64,000 nt of DNA from Hermatobates lingyangjiaoensis (Eukaryota; Arthropoda; Insecta; Hemiptera; Hermatobatidae), in the NCBI GenBank assembly GCA_026182355.1, contig JAPFBL010000569.1, positions 1 through 64,000 of the forward strand, read 5' to 3'. The position numbers and the translations under genes are program-made. Position 1 is the stretch's first letter, and each line of letters opens with the position of its first letter. The notes beneath the pieces are model-generated. The model ran no database searches. It was not told where the DNA came from and saw nothing but the letters and a program-made list of their open reading frames with translations. Positions 40,783 to 52,362 of this stretch are shown here, one piece after another.

Positions 40783-41345
40783 TATATATATATCACTGTT
40801 TACCATGTTCCGGTACCGAGTGTAATATCTCCTTAAAAATTTACTGTTAAATTCCTTTTATTCTACAAAACTACCTACAAAAGACAAGAAAACAACCCTT
40901 TGGTTCTCATAAATCATCCTCAGGGTGTCACTAAACATAAAATTAAAATAAATAAATCTACTTACTAAATTAAAACTATAAATGTTTACTACTAATTACA
41001 AACGAGATCTAGCATCATTTACTGGATGGTTGGAGGAGATTCAGTTTGTGTAGTCAGCTCATTCCAGCATCCCTCGTGACACCAGTTCTGCAAGTCTTCT
41101 TGCTAGCTGTGGTGTAATTGTCCCAATTTTAGTTTTACATCCACATATAGTTTTCCATATGTCTTCTGAACACTTTAAAGAAGCTTGTTTCCTGGTCATT
41201 CATATTTGGCTGTTTATCTACAATAAAGAGTTTCCTTCCATCAGGATTCACCTCTTATTGTCCATTTCTTGATAAAGCACCTCTGTGTTGTTTGCTAATA
41301 TCACTCTGGTTAGTTCAGGTTTATGGATATTCAGAGTATGGTCTT
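40783..41345 (-). mobile_element. PLE relic, family S
   Basis: On the minus strand a decayed GIY-YIG end (41345-41100) is followed by a UTR, a hammerhead-like remnant near 40895-40925 (cuGAGGAUGA) and a TA-rich end at 40783-40797. This is the standard PLE 3' order. Confidence 0.55.
41100..41345 (-). pseudogene. PLE GIY-YIG C-terminal relic (family S)
   Basis: HTLNIHKPELTRVILANNTE, VLYQEMDNKR, a stop and frameshift, then KQPNMNDQETSFFKVFRR. The order matches the T-R-L, N-N-T, E-x-D and K-P-x-x-N-x-Q blocks seen in families G and J. Confidence 0.55.
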
Positions 41346-41919
41346 AAAGACCTTTGGCTGTCTAATGAAATTTACCTAAGAGTTTAGTTTTCATAAAACA
41401 TTAATATTTTAGTCTTATAACGGCAAATATCAGTAGGATCACGTGAAACCTATGCAAGGTGGCATTTATTAAATACAATGAGTGAACGCTCGGAGACTAA
41501 AAAGATGGAGCCATATAGAGCCTTCTACATGTAAGACCACTTCTAATTTATTACCTAGAATCACAATGAAATCAACTACGGTTACACTAGCAGATAGTTT
41601 TATAATGCTCTTGGGCCATACTAAAATAATCTGAATAGCAGCAGTGTAAGAAAACCTCCGTAGAGGAGCAAGGACAAACAAGAATAATATATAAGAACCA
41701 GTTTTCAAAGTTTTACAAAATATATGAACTTATATTGAAAACCATTGTTAAACAAAAACACCTCTTTGTGAACCTCCAAGAAAAATTAAAAAATAGTTCA
41801 TACTTATGATGCAGCAACACATGGAGGCAGAAGGAAGACTGTTATTTGGTTTAGATGACATATCAGAATTTGATATTTGTAAATCTTTGTAATCCTTCAT
41901 TATTGAAAGTAAATACATT
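41346..41919. other. AT-rich spacer
   Basis: Nothing recognised. Confidence 0.5.
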
Positions 41920-42440
41920 CATTATTGAAAATGGTTGCAAACTTAGCTGATGCCTGTTTCTTAACAAGCTTCCAAATTTTTCTAAATAATTGAGTACATT
42001 GATATTCAACTACCACCTCCTTATCTAAGAGGCTCAACAAGCACTCAAAGGGTAGAACACCCAAAAAATTTATGCAAGAGAAACATCATAAAATTAACTC
42101 GAGAGATACTGCTTACAAATACACAATTAATAAAATTCAGAAACCAATACCACTCTTATACATATATTCAGGTCAAAATTAATAGTAACATTTTAAAGCT
42201 CTTTAATTCATATTAAGGACATCCAGAAACTCTTAAAGGTAATAACTCAGGCCACCCAAGTTAATCCCCACAGGATTAACGACTAGCTTATTTTAAATTT
42301 GAAGAAAAGCAACCCACACTGTCTTCACTTTGTATATATAATAATCCAGAAATTTCACCAAAGAAGTTATTCAAATCCTGAAGATGAATGTTGACCATTC
42401 GAAACATGTCTATTACAGGAGATATATTTTACTGTTAGAA
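41920..42440. mobile_element. PLE-K fragments in opposite orientations
   Basis: A minus-strand leader piece at 41920-42010 reads LFRKIWKLVKKQASAKF. A plus-strand ribozyme lies at 42374-42414. The DNA between (42011-42360) is not clearly part of the element. Confidence 0.5.
42374..42414 (+). ncRNA. Hammerhead ribozyme motif (family K)
   Basis: Core CUGAAGA, extra U, helix II GAAUG/CAUUC with loop UUGAC, GAAA, palindromic helix III ACAUGU, C. Helix I is imperfect. Confidence 0.65.
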
Positions 42441-42522
42441 AAAGTAACGGAAGTGTTATTAGTGACACTTCAATTAGTGAAATGACAATGGTGTTATTTT
42501 CAATAATGTATATATATGTATA

Positions 42523-42685
42523 AAAAGATTTCACATAAACACGTGAAATAACAATCAATGATTAAAACACAATAAGAAATAGGAAAACAAGATTAAGGTC
42601 TTTCAACCATAACAAGCGGTCTTCGTCAGAGTCAAAAACCCAACTGAGTCTGTTTTCCCATTTCTTATTGTGGTTTGATCATTGA
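42523..42685 (-). mobile_element. Short ribozyme foldback, family M (copy 8), with target-site duplication
   Basis: Here the tail is on the left (gatttcacataaacacg), so the orientation is reversed. Flanked by an exact 12-bp duplication (tatatatgtata at 42511-42522 and 42686-42697). The right arm lacks its ribozyme. Confidence 0.85.
42591..42633 (-). ncRNA. Hammerhead motif (M8)
   Basis: CUGACGA, GACCG/UGGUU, GAAA. The helix III palindrome is changed to AGACCU. Confidence 0.5.
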
Positions 42686-42699
42686 TATATATGTATATA

Positions 42700-43547
42700 T
42701 ATTGAAAAAGTAACTATATGATCTATTTTACCTCGTGAAAATGTATGGAGAATTTTTCCAATTTTCTAAATGTTTTTTCCATTCAGGGTTTCTTGACTTG
42801 ACTTGTAAATTAATTCGCAATACTTCTTATTACGAAGTATACACATATGAAATTGAAATAAAAATGGGTTTGTTGTGGATTTGGTCCAAAGAATTAACTA
42901 CTCCCGATTATAACCCGATGTTCGCCAAAAATTGTTTGGCACTTTCAAGGCTAAAAACAATTTATTGAAAACATAATTAGTGAAAACAAATACATCCATT
43001 TAAAATACCAACAACCAGAGGAAAAAAACAGAAGCAACAAACAACAAATAAAGTAATAGAAAGCAAAACTAGACAGTGTTATAGTGTTTTAATAGAACAA
43101 ATATATTGTTTAAACATAATTACTTCTATTCATTATTAAAGCTAAAAAAAATTTAAATAGATAAGTAATACTGCAATATAACCTGGGAAGATACTTCCAG
43201 ATCATTTAAGGAAAAAGGAAACAAAAATTACAAACAATACGAATAAGCAAAATATAACCAAACTAAGGGGAAATCAAAAACCAACAAAGTTATTACTTTT
43301 TTTTTCTCGAAATAAAACTATTTAAGTTAGATGCATTTTATCTAGGAGTATCATATCAGATACGAAAGCAAGGGAAGGTTACAAAACCATGAAACAAACC
43401 ACTCCTCCAGGTTCAAGTTAATTACTGTATGGTATGGTTCAAAACAAAAAAGCGCAGATTAAATAAAAGGAACAGAAAGAAAACCAAAATAGATTTTTGT
43501 TTTATTATGTAGTATGTAGTATTATTAGTAGAACTACAATACTAATT
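42700..43547. other. AT-rich spacer
   Basis: A 77-residue plus frame at 42735-42968 (NSGFLDLTCKLIRN and similar) may be a decayed PLE leader in part (GEFFQFSKCF near its start), but I cannot support it firmly. Confidence 0.35.
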
Positions 43548-43580
43548 ATGTAGTATCTCTAGCCTATAGAGATACTACAT
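43548..43580. repeat. Perfect 14-bp-arm hairpin
   Basis: atgtagtatctcta is followed after a 5-nt loop by its exact reverse complement. Function unknown. Confidence 0.85.
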
Positions 43581-43589
43581 AAAAGAAAA

Positions 43590-44420
43590 CACATTAAATA
43601 CTAGTACATAGAACTGCAGGAGATTGAAATTAAGACAAGCTTTATCAGATCTCTTATTACATGAAGTTGGTGCTTTCAATATTTTAATAATTCCTGTGAA
43701 ATGTCTCTCTTCTGTGTGTTTTTCATGTTCTAGAATTTGTATGTCTTGAAACATGCATGTTCTAGAATTTGTGTCTGTTAGTACATGCATGCTATGTTAG
43801 CTCTGTTAACTGTTTTTCTTTTTCTGTGCCTTATGTCATTTTCATGTTGGATTATCCTATTTTTCAGGTATTCGCTAGTTTGTTCATTATATAATACATC
43901 ACAATCATAACACTTCACTGAATAAACAACATTACTCTTACTATTGTCAGCAATGCGACTCTAATTTCGTAAATATGATGTTGTTAAGTGTGTTTTGTTT
44001 TTTTGTGCTAATTTACAATCGGTTTTATTCAATAATGCTTTTTTTAACTGTTCCGATAAACCATTTAAATAAATCAAACTCCCATATTTATTAAATGTCT
44101 CCATACTACTCGGTGGATTGCCATCCATATGTGGTGTGTTAACAAAGCGGATATTATCTCTGTGTGAAGTAATTCTGGGTGTTCATATATGGCAGGATGT
44201 GCATTTTATGTTATCTATTAGATTTTTTGAGATATTGTTATTTTTAAGTATTTGTTTACGATTTAATATTTTTATCGTGATACGTGCTGTGACTTAGGTG
44301 CAGTACTCTATGAAAAATAGCCTATTGCAGTGTTTATTTTGTGTCGGAATGGATGATGAGAGTTAAAATTAAGATACTTATTACTTTTCGTAATGATAAG
44401 TGATTCATTTTTTTAAAAAT
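43590..44420 (-). pseudogene. PLE relic of a second lineage: RT end and GIY-YIG
   Basis: Minus strand, 5' to 3': IITKSNKYLNFNSHHPFRHK and INTAIGYFS (the conserved end of the PLE RT region), a decayed stretch, SSMETFNKYGSLIYLNGLSE and QLKKALLNKTDCKLAQKNKT (linker), then SKSNVVYSVKCYDCDVLYNE and QTSEYLKNRIIQHENDIRH (GIY-YIG core with the Arg), and IQILEHEKHTEERHFTGI, the domain end. At least three stops. The YSVKCYDCD-x-LY-x-x-QTS style differs from families A-C and from G/J/T and resembles Neptune/Poseidon-type PLEs. Confidence 0.7.
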
Positions 44421-44439
44421 GAAGAGAACATTAAAGGGT

Positions 44440-44680
44440 ATTGTTTGAAGGACCTGACAAGCGGTTCATTCATTACAATGTCAGCCAATATAGGAGCTAT
44501 AAGACTACCATCGCCACTTGTACTTGTTTCCTTAGATGATACTTCTTTATTTACTAATATGACTATTGACCTTGCTCTATGCATTGTAGAAGAAAAATGG
44601 AATATCCTGAAACTTCACACTGGAGAAGGAAGATTTCCTATTACTTCCCAATCTATGTGCATTTCAAGGATACCTCCAGT
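44440..44680 (+). pseudogene. PLE reverse-transcriptase fragment, motif A region
   Basis: Plus strand: LVLVSLDDTSLFTNMTIDLA, then LCIVEEKWNILKLHT. PLE RT motif A usually reads LVSLDVTSLFTNIP, so the first catalytic Asp is present. The fragment lies head to head with the minus-strand relic at 43590-44420. Confidence 0.65.
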
Positions 44681-44689
44681 GTAGTATAT

Positions 44690-46807
44690 AATTATTGATA
44701 AAAGTATCGACCGTGAAAGTGAAACAAAACAAAGTTTGTTTTTAATTTAACTGCTATTTTTATAAGATTCTGACTACCACCGCCATCAATTACACTATTA
44801 TTATCAGCTGTAATAATTATCAGAAACAGGATGAACCTTCTACCTACCATTATCAATTTAATGATTAATACCAATTCCTGATGCTAAATTAAAATATTTT
44901 TAAATATTTTATTTAGTTATGGTAGAATTGGCCACAAGGATAGGTTACACCAGTGTTATTGTGACTTCAGGATTTGATTTGTTTTGGTTATTGTATACTT
45001 TAATAGTTTTCGCAGTTTAATATATTTTTTTCTCTTCCCTAAAAGTTTATTAAAAATTTGTAGCACAAAATGGCTATTGATGAAAGATGTGTAAAGCCAA
45101 TGATTCTTTTGATCCTCAGCCTACATGGGTTGGCATCTTGAGTACAGCAGAAGCACTACCTGTACAAAATGAGAAATATGACATCAGTCAGCAGAGGAGA
45201 GTGAATAGTAGACGAAAGTGAAGAAGAGAAGAAACAAACTGGGAGAGTTCAGATGTTAGGTTTTGTTAATTTTGGAACTAGAGTTGTACTGGAGGCTGTA
45301 GTCGGTTGATCCAGCCAGTCATTTTAAAAGATTGTAACTCTTTCTGCAAACTGGTCTCTTCTGTAACTGTCTCATCATCTCTTCAGTGTTAAGTACTTTA
45401 AAGAAGTTAAAGAGAAGAACTACAACTTGATTGAAGGCAGTCGTCCCTTTGTTCAAGTGAACTGTACTGTGTATCGGACTTGAGTATTACTTAGGGTTTT
45501 TCTTTTGTTTCTGTTTTTTTTGTTTGCTGGTTTTTTCTTGATTTGGAGCGGAGAGAGTTTACGAGCCCCAGAGTTGACAAATCAACAATGACCAAAATGT
45601 TTATAAAACTAATTTGTTTTAATAATTTCAAAATGTAAACTAAATAGACTTAAACAAAATAGGGTAATAGATTTTGTTTTAATTGATAATTTCAGGCAAA
45701 TAATGTTTATTTATTAGACTCAAAGAAGTGTTTGGTCTTCTCCCAAACCAGGAATATAGCAAGAAGTAAGAAACTTATATTGATTCAGTAAAGTTATATT
45801 GAAATAAACATTACTGCAATATAAGTATGAGTTGCCATATAAGAAAAAGAAATGACTCCAAAATCCCTACTATAGAGTAGGGAAACCCTTATAACCTCTG
45901 TTTAAAGATCCATCTCTGTGAAACGCTGGGGCTCTTAAAGTACACTCTAGCCCTTGAATTTATCTGTTTTTTGTAATCTATGGGAATTCTTAGTTAAAAC
46001 TGAATTAAAACATGTAAATCCTTACCAGTTGATCTGATTTGTTTGTTCCTTTTTTTTAAAAAAAAAGGTAGGATATATAAAAGAACTCCGGGCTGTAATA
46101 ATAATGACGTCTTACCGAAAACAATAATCGCCTGATATATTCCTACGATGATAAGTATTTATTAATAGTTATTTTTTAACAATTTTTCTTTCTTCTTCTT
46201 TTTTTTCTATATTTTATTCTTTATGTATTTTTTTAGGCTAACTTATTCCTGCTTTAATTTTAATTTTTAGTTGATGGTATCAGCCTGAACACCTTTCTTC
46301 TGGATTCTATTTACCTTTTTATACTGTTTTTGGTTCTTTGACTTTGTTGTTAGTATTTTTATTTATAATGTAATTCTAATAAACCATTTATCTTATAAGA
46401 TATAATTTTAATTACAATACCAATAGTTTTTTCATTTTTGACTACATAAATCTCATATTATCTTAAGATTATTTGGCATATTAATAATTGATTTTGTCTT
46501 TTTCAAACTGATATTAAATATTTATTCTTTAATTTCTTATTCTTCGGTTAAATATATGACTTTGGTTATTTGTGGTATGTTTACTTTTTGTGGTTCTTTA
46601 GTTTTAATAATACTAAGTCATTTTAAAGTCCTGTTGACTTGTACAGTTACTACTTAATAATTAAGTAGTTAATAATTATAATTTTATACTTGACTGTACT
46701 GTCGAACTGTAATGACCTTAATAGTAGGTCATGGTTTATGTTCTTCATGTCTTTTTTGCTTAGATAATATTATTCCTTCTTTGTCCTACTTTGTGCTAAC
46801 AATATGG
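44690..46807. other. 2.1 kb unassigned, with one dispersed repeat
   Basis: 45060-45600 is closer to 40% GC but has no frame I recognise. 45958-46048 (ttttttgtaatctatggg, aactgaattaaa) is repeated at 47712-47805, inside the PLE-K copy, so it is probably another piece of that family. Confidence 0.45.
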
Positions 46808-47488
46808 CTTGTCGTCTTCCTTTAAATTTGTTGGGTGAAATTATATTAATTAATAGAATGATATCTTGATGTTCTTTTAGATTTTTTTGCAATATTTGTT
46901 TCTTTTCTAGTGTTTATCAATACTCTTTTACCCAGCATGTATTTTATATTCAGAAATAAAGAATTTTAATCGCATTAATTTCCAGAAATTTGTTTATTAT
47001 TTATACACTCTGTTTATTAATTAATTTAGTTTAAATAGTTTAATTTAGATTGAAATTTGTGGGGTTTCAGGTATTATTTAATTTTGGACCGTAATATACT
47101 TTTCTTATTATATAATTTGATTTATATTTTTACTTTATTCAGGTACTTTTATATTTTTATGGATTTGTTTAAATTAATAATAATTTAATTTATATTTTAG
47201 ATTGAGAGTTTTTATCAGTTATAAGTACTTTAATTTTTGTTACTTTTATTTTTGATTGAATGTCTATAGTATTTAGAGGTTGTGTTTCTTTAATTTCTTC
47301 AATAGTTGTTTTGTACAGTCATTTTTATATAAGTTCTGATTAATGTAACTCCCTCAGTTCTTAATTTACTCATTTATTCATTTTTAATTTGCTTATTTAA
47401 CTCCATGAATTCTTCAGAAAAAACTAATCAAGATATCGTTCTATTAATTAATATAATTTTACCCAACAAATTTAAAGGAGGATGACAG
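46808..47488. repeat. Inverted repeat with 62-65-bp arms
   Basis: 46808-46872 (cgtcttcctttaaatttg, attaattaatagaatgat) recurs inverted at 47427-47488. The 554 bp between is AT-rich and non-coding. It may be a small DNA transposon, but I see no target duplication. Confidence 0.6.
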
Positions 47489-47584
47489 AAAATTTAAGTT
47501 TTTCAGCTTGAAAATTTTGTACCTCTTCTTATGAAAAAGGTTTTAAAAAGAAAACCAAACGACGGCAATAATAGTTTAATTTGA

Positions 47585-47870
47585 ACCTCAAAACTTAACT
47601 GATACCTGTTTCTTAACAAGCTTCTCAGTTTTTCTAAATATTGTACTGAGCAATTGATATGAGAATTTCTTGTAAGTATTTCGTTTATTTGTTTTGTTGT
47701 TGTTCTTGATTTATCTGTTTTTTGTAATCTATGGAAATTCTTATGTAAAACTGAATTAAACTTCTAAATACTTACCACTCTGATCGTAATTTGTTTTTTC
47801 CTTACTTCATCTGTAATGCGTAATGCTTTTCTCCAGTAGTCTTCGAATGGTCAACATTCTCCTTCAGAAC
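47585..47870 (-). mobile_element. PLE-K terminal fragment
   Basis: Minus strand: ribozyme remnant (47867-47841), UTR, then the leader TIFRKTEKLVKKQVSVKF ending near 47585. Same order as the intact families. Confidence 0.6.
47841..47867 (-). ncRNA. Degenerate hammerhead motif (family K)
   Basis: CUGAAGGA in the core and helix II GAAUG/CAUUC are retained. GAAG replaces GAAA, and the helix III palindrome is lost. Confidence 0.4.
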
Positions 47871-49699
47871 ATGAATTATAGTATCTAGAAAGGCTAAGTA
47901 ATTTTCCTTTTTTTTTTTAAATTTTAACTTTGATTTAGAACGGAGAGAATCAAAACATTTTATCACTGGTTCTTATAAATCATGGGGAATCGTTAAGAAA
48001 ACGTTATCACTGTATTTATGTAAAAATGGAATTCTAAAAATAATTTTAATTATGACCACTTCAAGAAGATGATTCAAAACCAAATGTGAAAATGATTGTT
48101 TGATGATTCTTTATATATTTTAAATTAATGATTGATTATATAAGAAAAACTGAAAGATGGGAACTATTTTATAATGAAATAATTTAGATGGCATTGGTTA
48201 GTAATACATACTCATTTTAACAACGCATTGGTTATGATCTTTAAACCATTTTGATCTGTGTACAGTTTATTGTGTTAACCACTTAATTCCTTTAATAATA
48301 CTTCAACAAGTAAGTACAACTTCATTTTTAAGTTATATTTGTATTTTTAGTGATTTTTTAATTAGTTTGATGTTAAATATTAACTAGTTCGAGTATCATA
48401 ATGTACTGATTATGATAATGGCGTCATGAAGTTAATATATTGATTTCATTATAACATTAGAGATTTATATTTTATCATTTCTGTTTATATTATACTAATA
48501 CCTGGAAGTATACAAAATAAAGTATATTTATACTTTATCATAAAACTTATCATTTAGTGCAATCAAGTGTTTTGTTTTTTAAATCTTCAATCTCGATAAC
48601 TAAATGTTCAAAATATATTAAATGTTTCCAACAAAGAGATATTACCAATTTCATTTAAAATATTTCTAACTTTCATACCCATACAAGAGTAATTTTCTAT
48701 AAAGAGTTATTTTGTTGAGCTAAAACAAGAAACTAAAGTTGTGAATAACTGATTTGTATTTCAATCATTAATTTTATATCCTCCAGTTGCATAAGATATT
48801 AGCCATATTAATGACTAATTTAATATTTTGTGTTGCTTTCATTAATAAGCAATTTATTTTAATTTTTATTCGTGCAACTACTGAAGATACGTTCCATAAA
48901 GAATAGTATGATGAAGGTAATAGTATTACCTAAGGAAATATTTTAAGGTTAATTCACTACTGGCTTATTGCACTAAATCAATTTCGATAATTCTTAACAA
49001 ACATTTTATTGGTCAAAACTATTTAAAATTTAGTATATTTAAGACAACAATTTACTAAATTTCTGAGTCGTATTGAAAAGAGTGTATAAAGGCTTCTTTT
49101 AAATTTCGTTGTGACATTACTTTATAATACTAATCCTTGAAAAAAGAATGTTATAATCATTGAAATTTCTGAAATTAATATTCCTTCAATGCAATAAATT
49201 GTTCATTTCAAAGTATGTGGAAATGAAATGTCAGTAGCTAGTAATAATTTTATTTTCATTGCATAATTTATTGAAACCTATGGCCTATATAATACTTTTC
49301 ATATCTACTTGAGATAAAACTTGGCTTGATTACTGAAAATTTTTTACCTAATAAAAGTTATTTCCTTAGTTTTTATGGGATACGTAGATAATTTCAAAAA
49401 TCAAACTAAGTTAGTTTACTGAGTGAATTATTTTCAGTTCAAAGTTATTGGAATTATAATTTCCTTTCATCAAAAGTATTCCTTGATATATAATACTTTG
49501 ATTGTTCATTTTTTGGCTAATAATTGCATTTCAACTGATTTGTTTTGATTGTACAATAATCAGAAACGTTATTAGTTTGTTGTTCACAAGTTTTGAAATC
49601 TTTTAGCTTTGTGATAATTCTCTATTTAAATAAAGGTCTTTGATTTTACAGTTTTGGGAATGGTCTTGATTGATTATAGTCAGGCATAATTGGCAATAA
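47871..49699. other. 1.8 kb of AT-rich DNA, nothing recognised
   Basis: No open frame, RNA or repeat that I can support. Confidence 0.5.
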
Positions 49700-50827
49700 T
49701 ATTACTATAAGTAAACATTATATCAAACTTCTTGGGTTTATAAAATATAATTTCCCATTGAGGCATAATATAAATGCCTCAATGGGAGATTTTTTAGGTA
49801 GTCTTTCATTCCTAAAGGTAGTGCAGATAGTGACTGATCTTGTTAGCAACATATATACGCTTCTTTTTGTATATCACACCAATGATGATTATAATATCAT
49901 TAGTATAACTACAGCCGTAATAACATTTTTGAAATGCGAAAATGTAGATTTTGTGGTAAGAAGTAATCTCTTACCGGAGAACATGGATTTAGTTCCAACA
50001 GCCAGTAGATCTCTTACATAGTTTATCTCACCTCCTTCTGCATTGAATATTTAAGACAAATTTTCCCATTTTAAACTTGAAAATATAACTATTTTGTCTG
50101 AAAAATTTCAGAAAGATGTAAGAAAATATGTCGTTTTAAGATAGTTTTTAATTTAAGATGCAGGTTCATTTCATTAATTATTTTTCAAAGAATGTTTTCA
50201 ATTTTGAATAATGTTTTACATTTTTTGTTTTTCATAAAATTATAATATTGAGGAATTTTATGGCATGCAGGTGTTTTTTTAAAAAAATCCGTTTTCTTTC
50301 CTTTTCCAAAAATCATAGCCAATTTACTGTGAGTGAGTTTTATCTTTTTCTTGCTGGCTGTACTCTGTGATAAGGTTGATGTGAATGTCCATTGAAAAAA
50401 ATATATTAGTAATTAGATAGTTTTGCATACTCAAATCAAATTCAAAGGCGGCATTTCAGTAAAATTTAATAGCAGGAAGCTTAAAATTTTTAGAAATAAT
50501 AAATATGAACTATTAGACTAATATAATAAAAAACTGGTTATTTGTCAATAACTTATAGCGCATTCTTGAGAAAAGATTGCTTTCATTCTAAAATGTTAGT
50601 ATTCTTTCAGTTATTTCTTTTGTAGGTTGAAGGATAATGCCAAAATTTAAGGACTCTAGAACCAGTAGTTTAGGTTAAATAGATGTATAAAAACATCTAT
50701 GTTTTACTTTTGAAAAAAAAAAGAAACTTTCTAACTTAGTGCAATCAGTTATTATGTGGTATTTACTCATTGTAGGGTAAAAAGCTAATGAAATGGTCTC
50801 CACATATAAAAAATTAATGGTATAAAC

Positions 50828-50865
50828 AATGCGTTTCGAACACATAGTGTTCTTCCTCAGGAATT
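50828..50865 (-). ncRNA. Hammerhead ribozyme motif (L2, left arm)
   Basis: Core CUGAGGA, extra A, helix II GAACAC/GUGUUC, GAAA, helix III ACGCAU (palindrome broken), U. Confidence 0.6.
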
Positions 50866-50909
50866 AACCAAGGGTGAAGCATTAACCAAAGATACTCACC
50901 CTTAGTTAA

Positions 50910-50948
50910 TGCCTGAGGAAGAACACTACGTATTCAAAACGCGTTGTT
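50910..50948 (+). ncRNA. Hammerhead motif (L2, right arm)
   Basis: CUGAGGA, helix II GAACAC/GUAUUC, AAAA instead of GAAA, palindrome ACGCGU. Confidence 0.5.
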
Positions 50949-51262
50949 TATACCATTAAATTTTTATATGTGGAGACCATTTCATTAGCTTTTACCCTAC
51001 AAAAGTAACTTTCATATCATATATAATTTGCTCTCAAACTATATAGCACATCTACACTATGATACCTATGTTTTTGTTAAATAATAATTTGATCCATCAA
51101 AGATTGTGGACTGTATCGTCTATAGAACCTTTTTGATACTCAGCCACCCACAAATACACATACACACATACATCGTCAAACAAAAAAAGTCAGAAAACAA
51201 CTTTGGGGAAACATGTAATTCCGTTAAAATCTCGAGATTGACTTTTATTCATGATCTCTATA

Positions 51263-52249
51263 ATTTAGTTATTGTAGAGAAATAAATTCATCTAAATCGT
51301 AGGAAGTAGTTAGGAGGTCCTAGATTTATCAAACTAGAAAAAGAGAAAAGTCATCTTCTAATGGGAGGTCGGCCAGTAAAGGAGGACCTATGCTTCGTCT
51401 TGGTTTTCTCTTAAAATGGTGACGCTATACACTCCAGTTTTATATGTAAAAAGAAAAAAAAAAAGCCAAAAGTGCTTCAGTGTAAGGCTCAATGGAATAA
51501 GCCTAATATGTAAAGGAGGCCATTTAGTGTTATTTATGTAATAACATTTTGTTTGCAGAGGTAACGTCTATGCGTGGTGGGGGACTTGTGACAAGTCTAA
51601 CGCCTAACTTTTATTCCTTTGAGAACCACTCAAGTAAATGAAAACCTTACCTTTTTTTTTTTTTTAGCGTCTCTAGCAACTTTAAGGAGAACTTGATCGC
51701 GTATTATCTTATTGTCTGGGACCTTGCTTCGCTATAATACATCTTATCAAAATTTAATAACTTTTATAACATGGTTAGTTCTTTTCAATAGAATGATTAT
51801 CTAAAATCGCTTTTACCTGGATGGCATGAGATGAGGGAGGGTCCAGAACCCGGCACTCGCTTACAGAGTGGACATACCAATGCCATTTGGTGACATCGTG
51901 TTACACAGATAACACCCTCAAGTACAATATAATAAACCTACAGTCGGGTCTCTCAAAATGAACAAAAAAGTTTTGCTTATTTTACTTATATTAATCCATG
52001 AGATGTAGAATTTTTTTCAAACTGTCAGTTAAAGGAGCATTATTTTCAATTGGTAAATATTAGAACCAGGTGATCATAAAACCCTGAGATGATAAACATC
52101 ATTCTTCAGTAAGAAAGATGCACTATTACCGGCTTTTTCTGACCTTCAGGACTATATTCATATGTTCTTGAAAGAATAATGAGTCAATACTTTTATAATA
52201 CTCTGTCTTTCTTGTAAGGCAAAAGTACTCAATATTTGAAACAATATAC
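51263..52249. other. Unassigned spacer
   Basis: 51330-51420 and 51800-51920 are less AT-rich, but no frame or RNA structure convinced me. Confidence 0.4.
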
Positions 52250-52254
52250 AAGAT

Positions 52255-52362
52255 TTCACATAAAATGGGTTGGATTTCAGATTCGGGCGAAGACCGCTTG
52301 TTATGTATGAAAGATCTTAGTCTTGTTTTCCCATTTCATTTGTGGTTTGATCATTGATCAAA
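52255..52362 (+). mobile_element. Family M right arm, single
   Basis: aagaccgcttgttatg, gaaagatcttagtcttg and gtggtttgatcattg without a left arm or tail. Confidence 0.75.
52280..52322 (+). ncRNA. Degenerate hammerhead motif (M, single arm)
   Basis: CGGGCGA replaces the core. GAAA and AGAUCU are kept. Confidence 0.4.

Larger units (their letters stand above)
50745..50999. mobile_element. Short ribozyme foldback, family L (copy 2)
   Basis: The arms share aatggtctccacatat and ggtataaacaa and meet near 50885. The left arm alone extends about 40 nt (gtgcaatcagttattatg). The flanks aaagaaactttc and aaagtaactttc look like a 12-bp target duplication with one change. It lies within an older PE element. 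Confidence 0.8.
49700..51262 (-). mobile_element. Old copy of the palindromic-end (PE) element
   Basis: Diverged but colinear with 58572-60190: actataagtaaa, cattcct-a-ggtagt-cagatagtgat, attagtataactacag, aaaactctag-like and tttgatccatcaaagatt, ending atctcgagatt. A family-L foldback (50745-50999) is inserted in it. It contains a perfect hairpin at 49753-49786 (tcccattgaggcat arms). Confidence 0.7.

Noticed and set aside
51850..51925. Possible minus-strand exon or tRNA (HWYVHSVSECRVLDPP; GGGTTCTGGACCC resembles a B box)
   Set aside because: A stop lies upstream without an intervening acceptor, there is no box A at the right distance, and no cloverleaf can be drawn.
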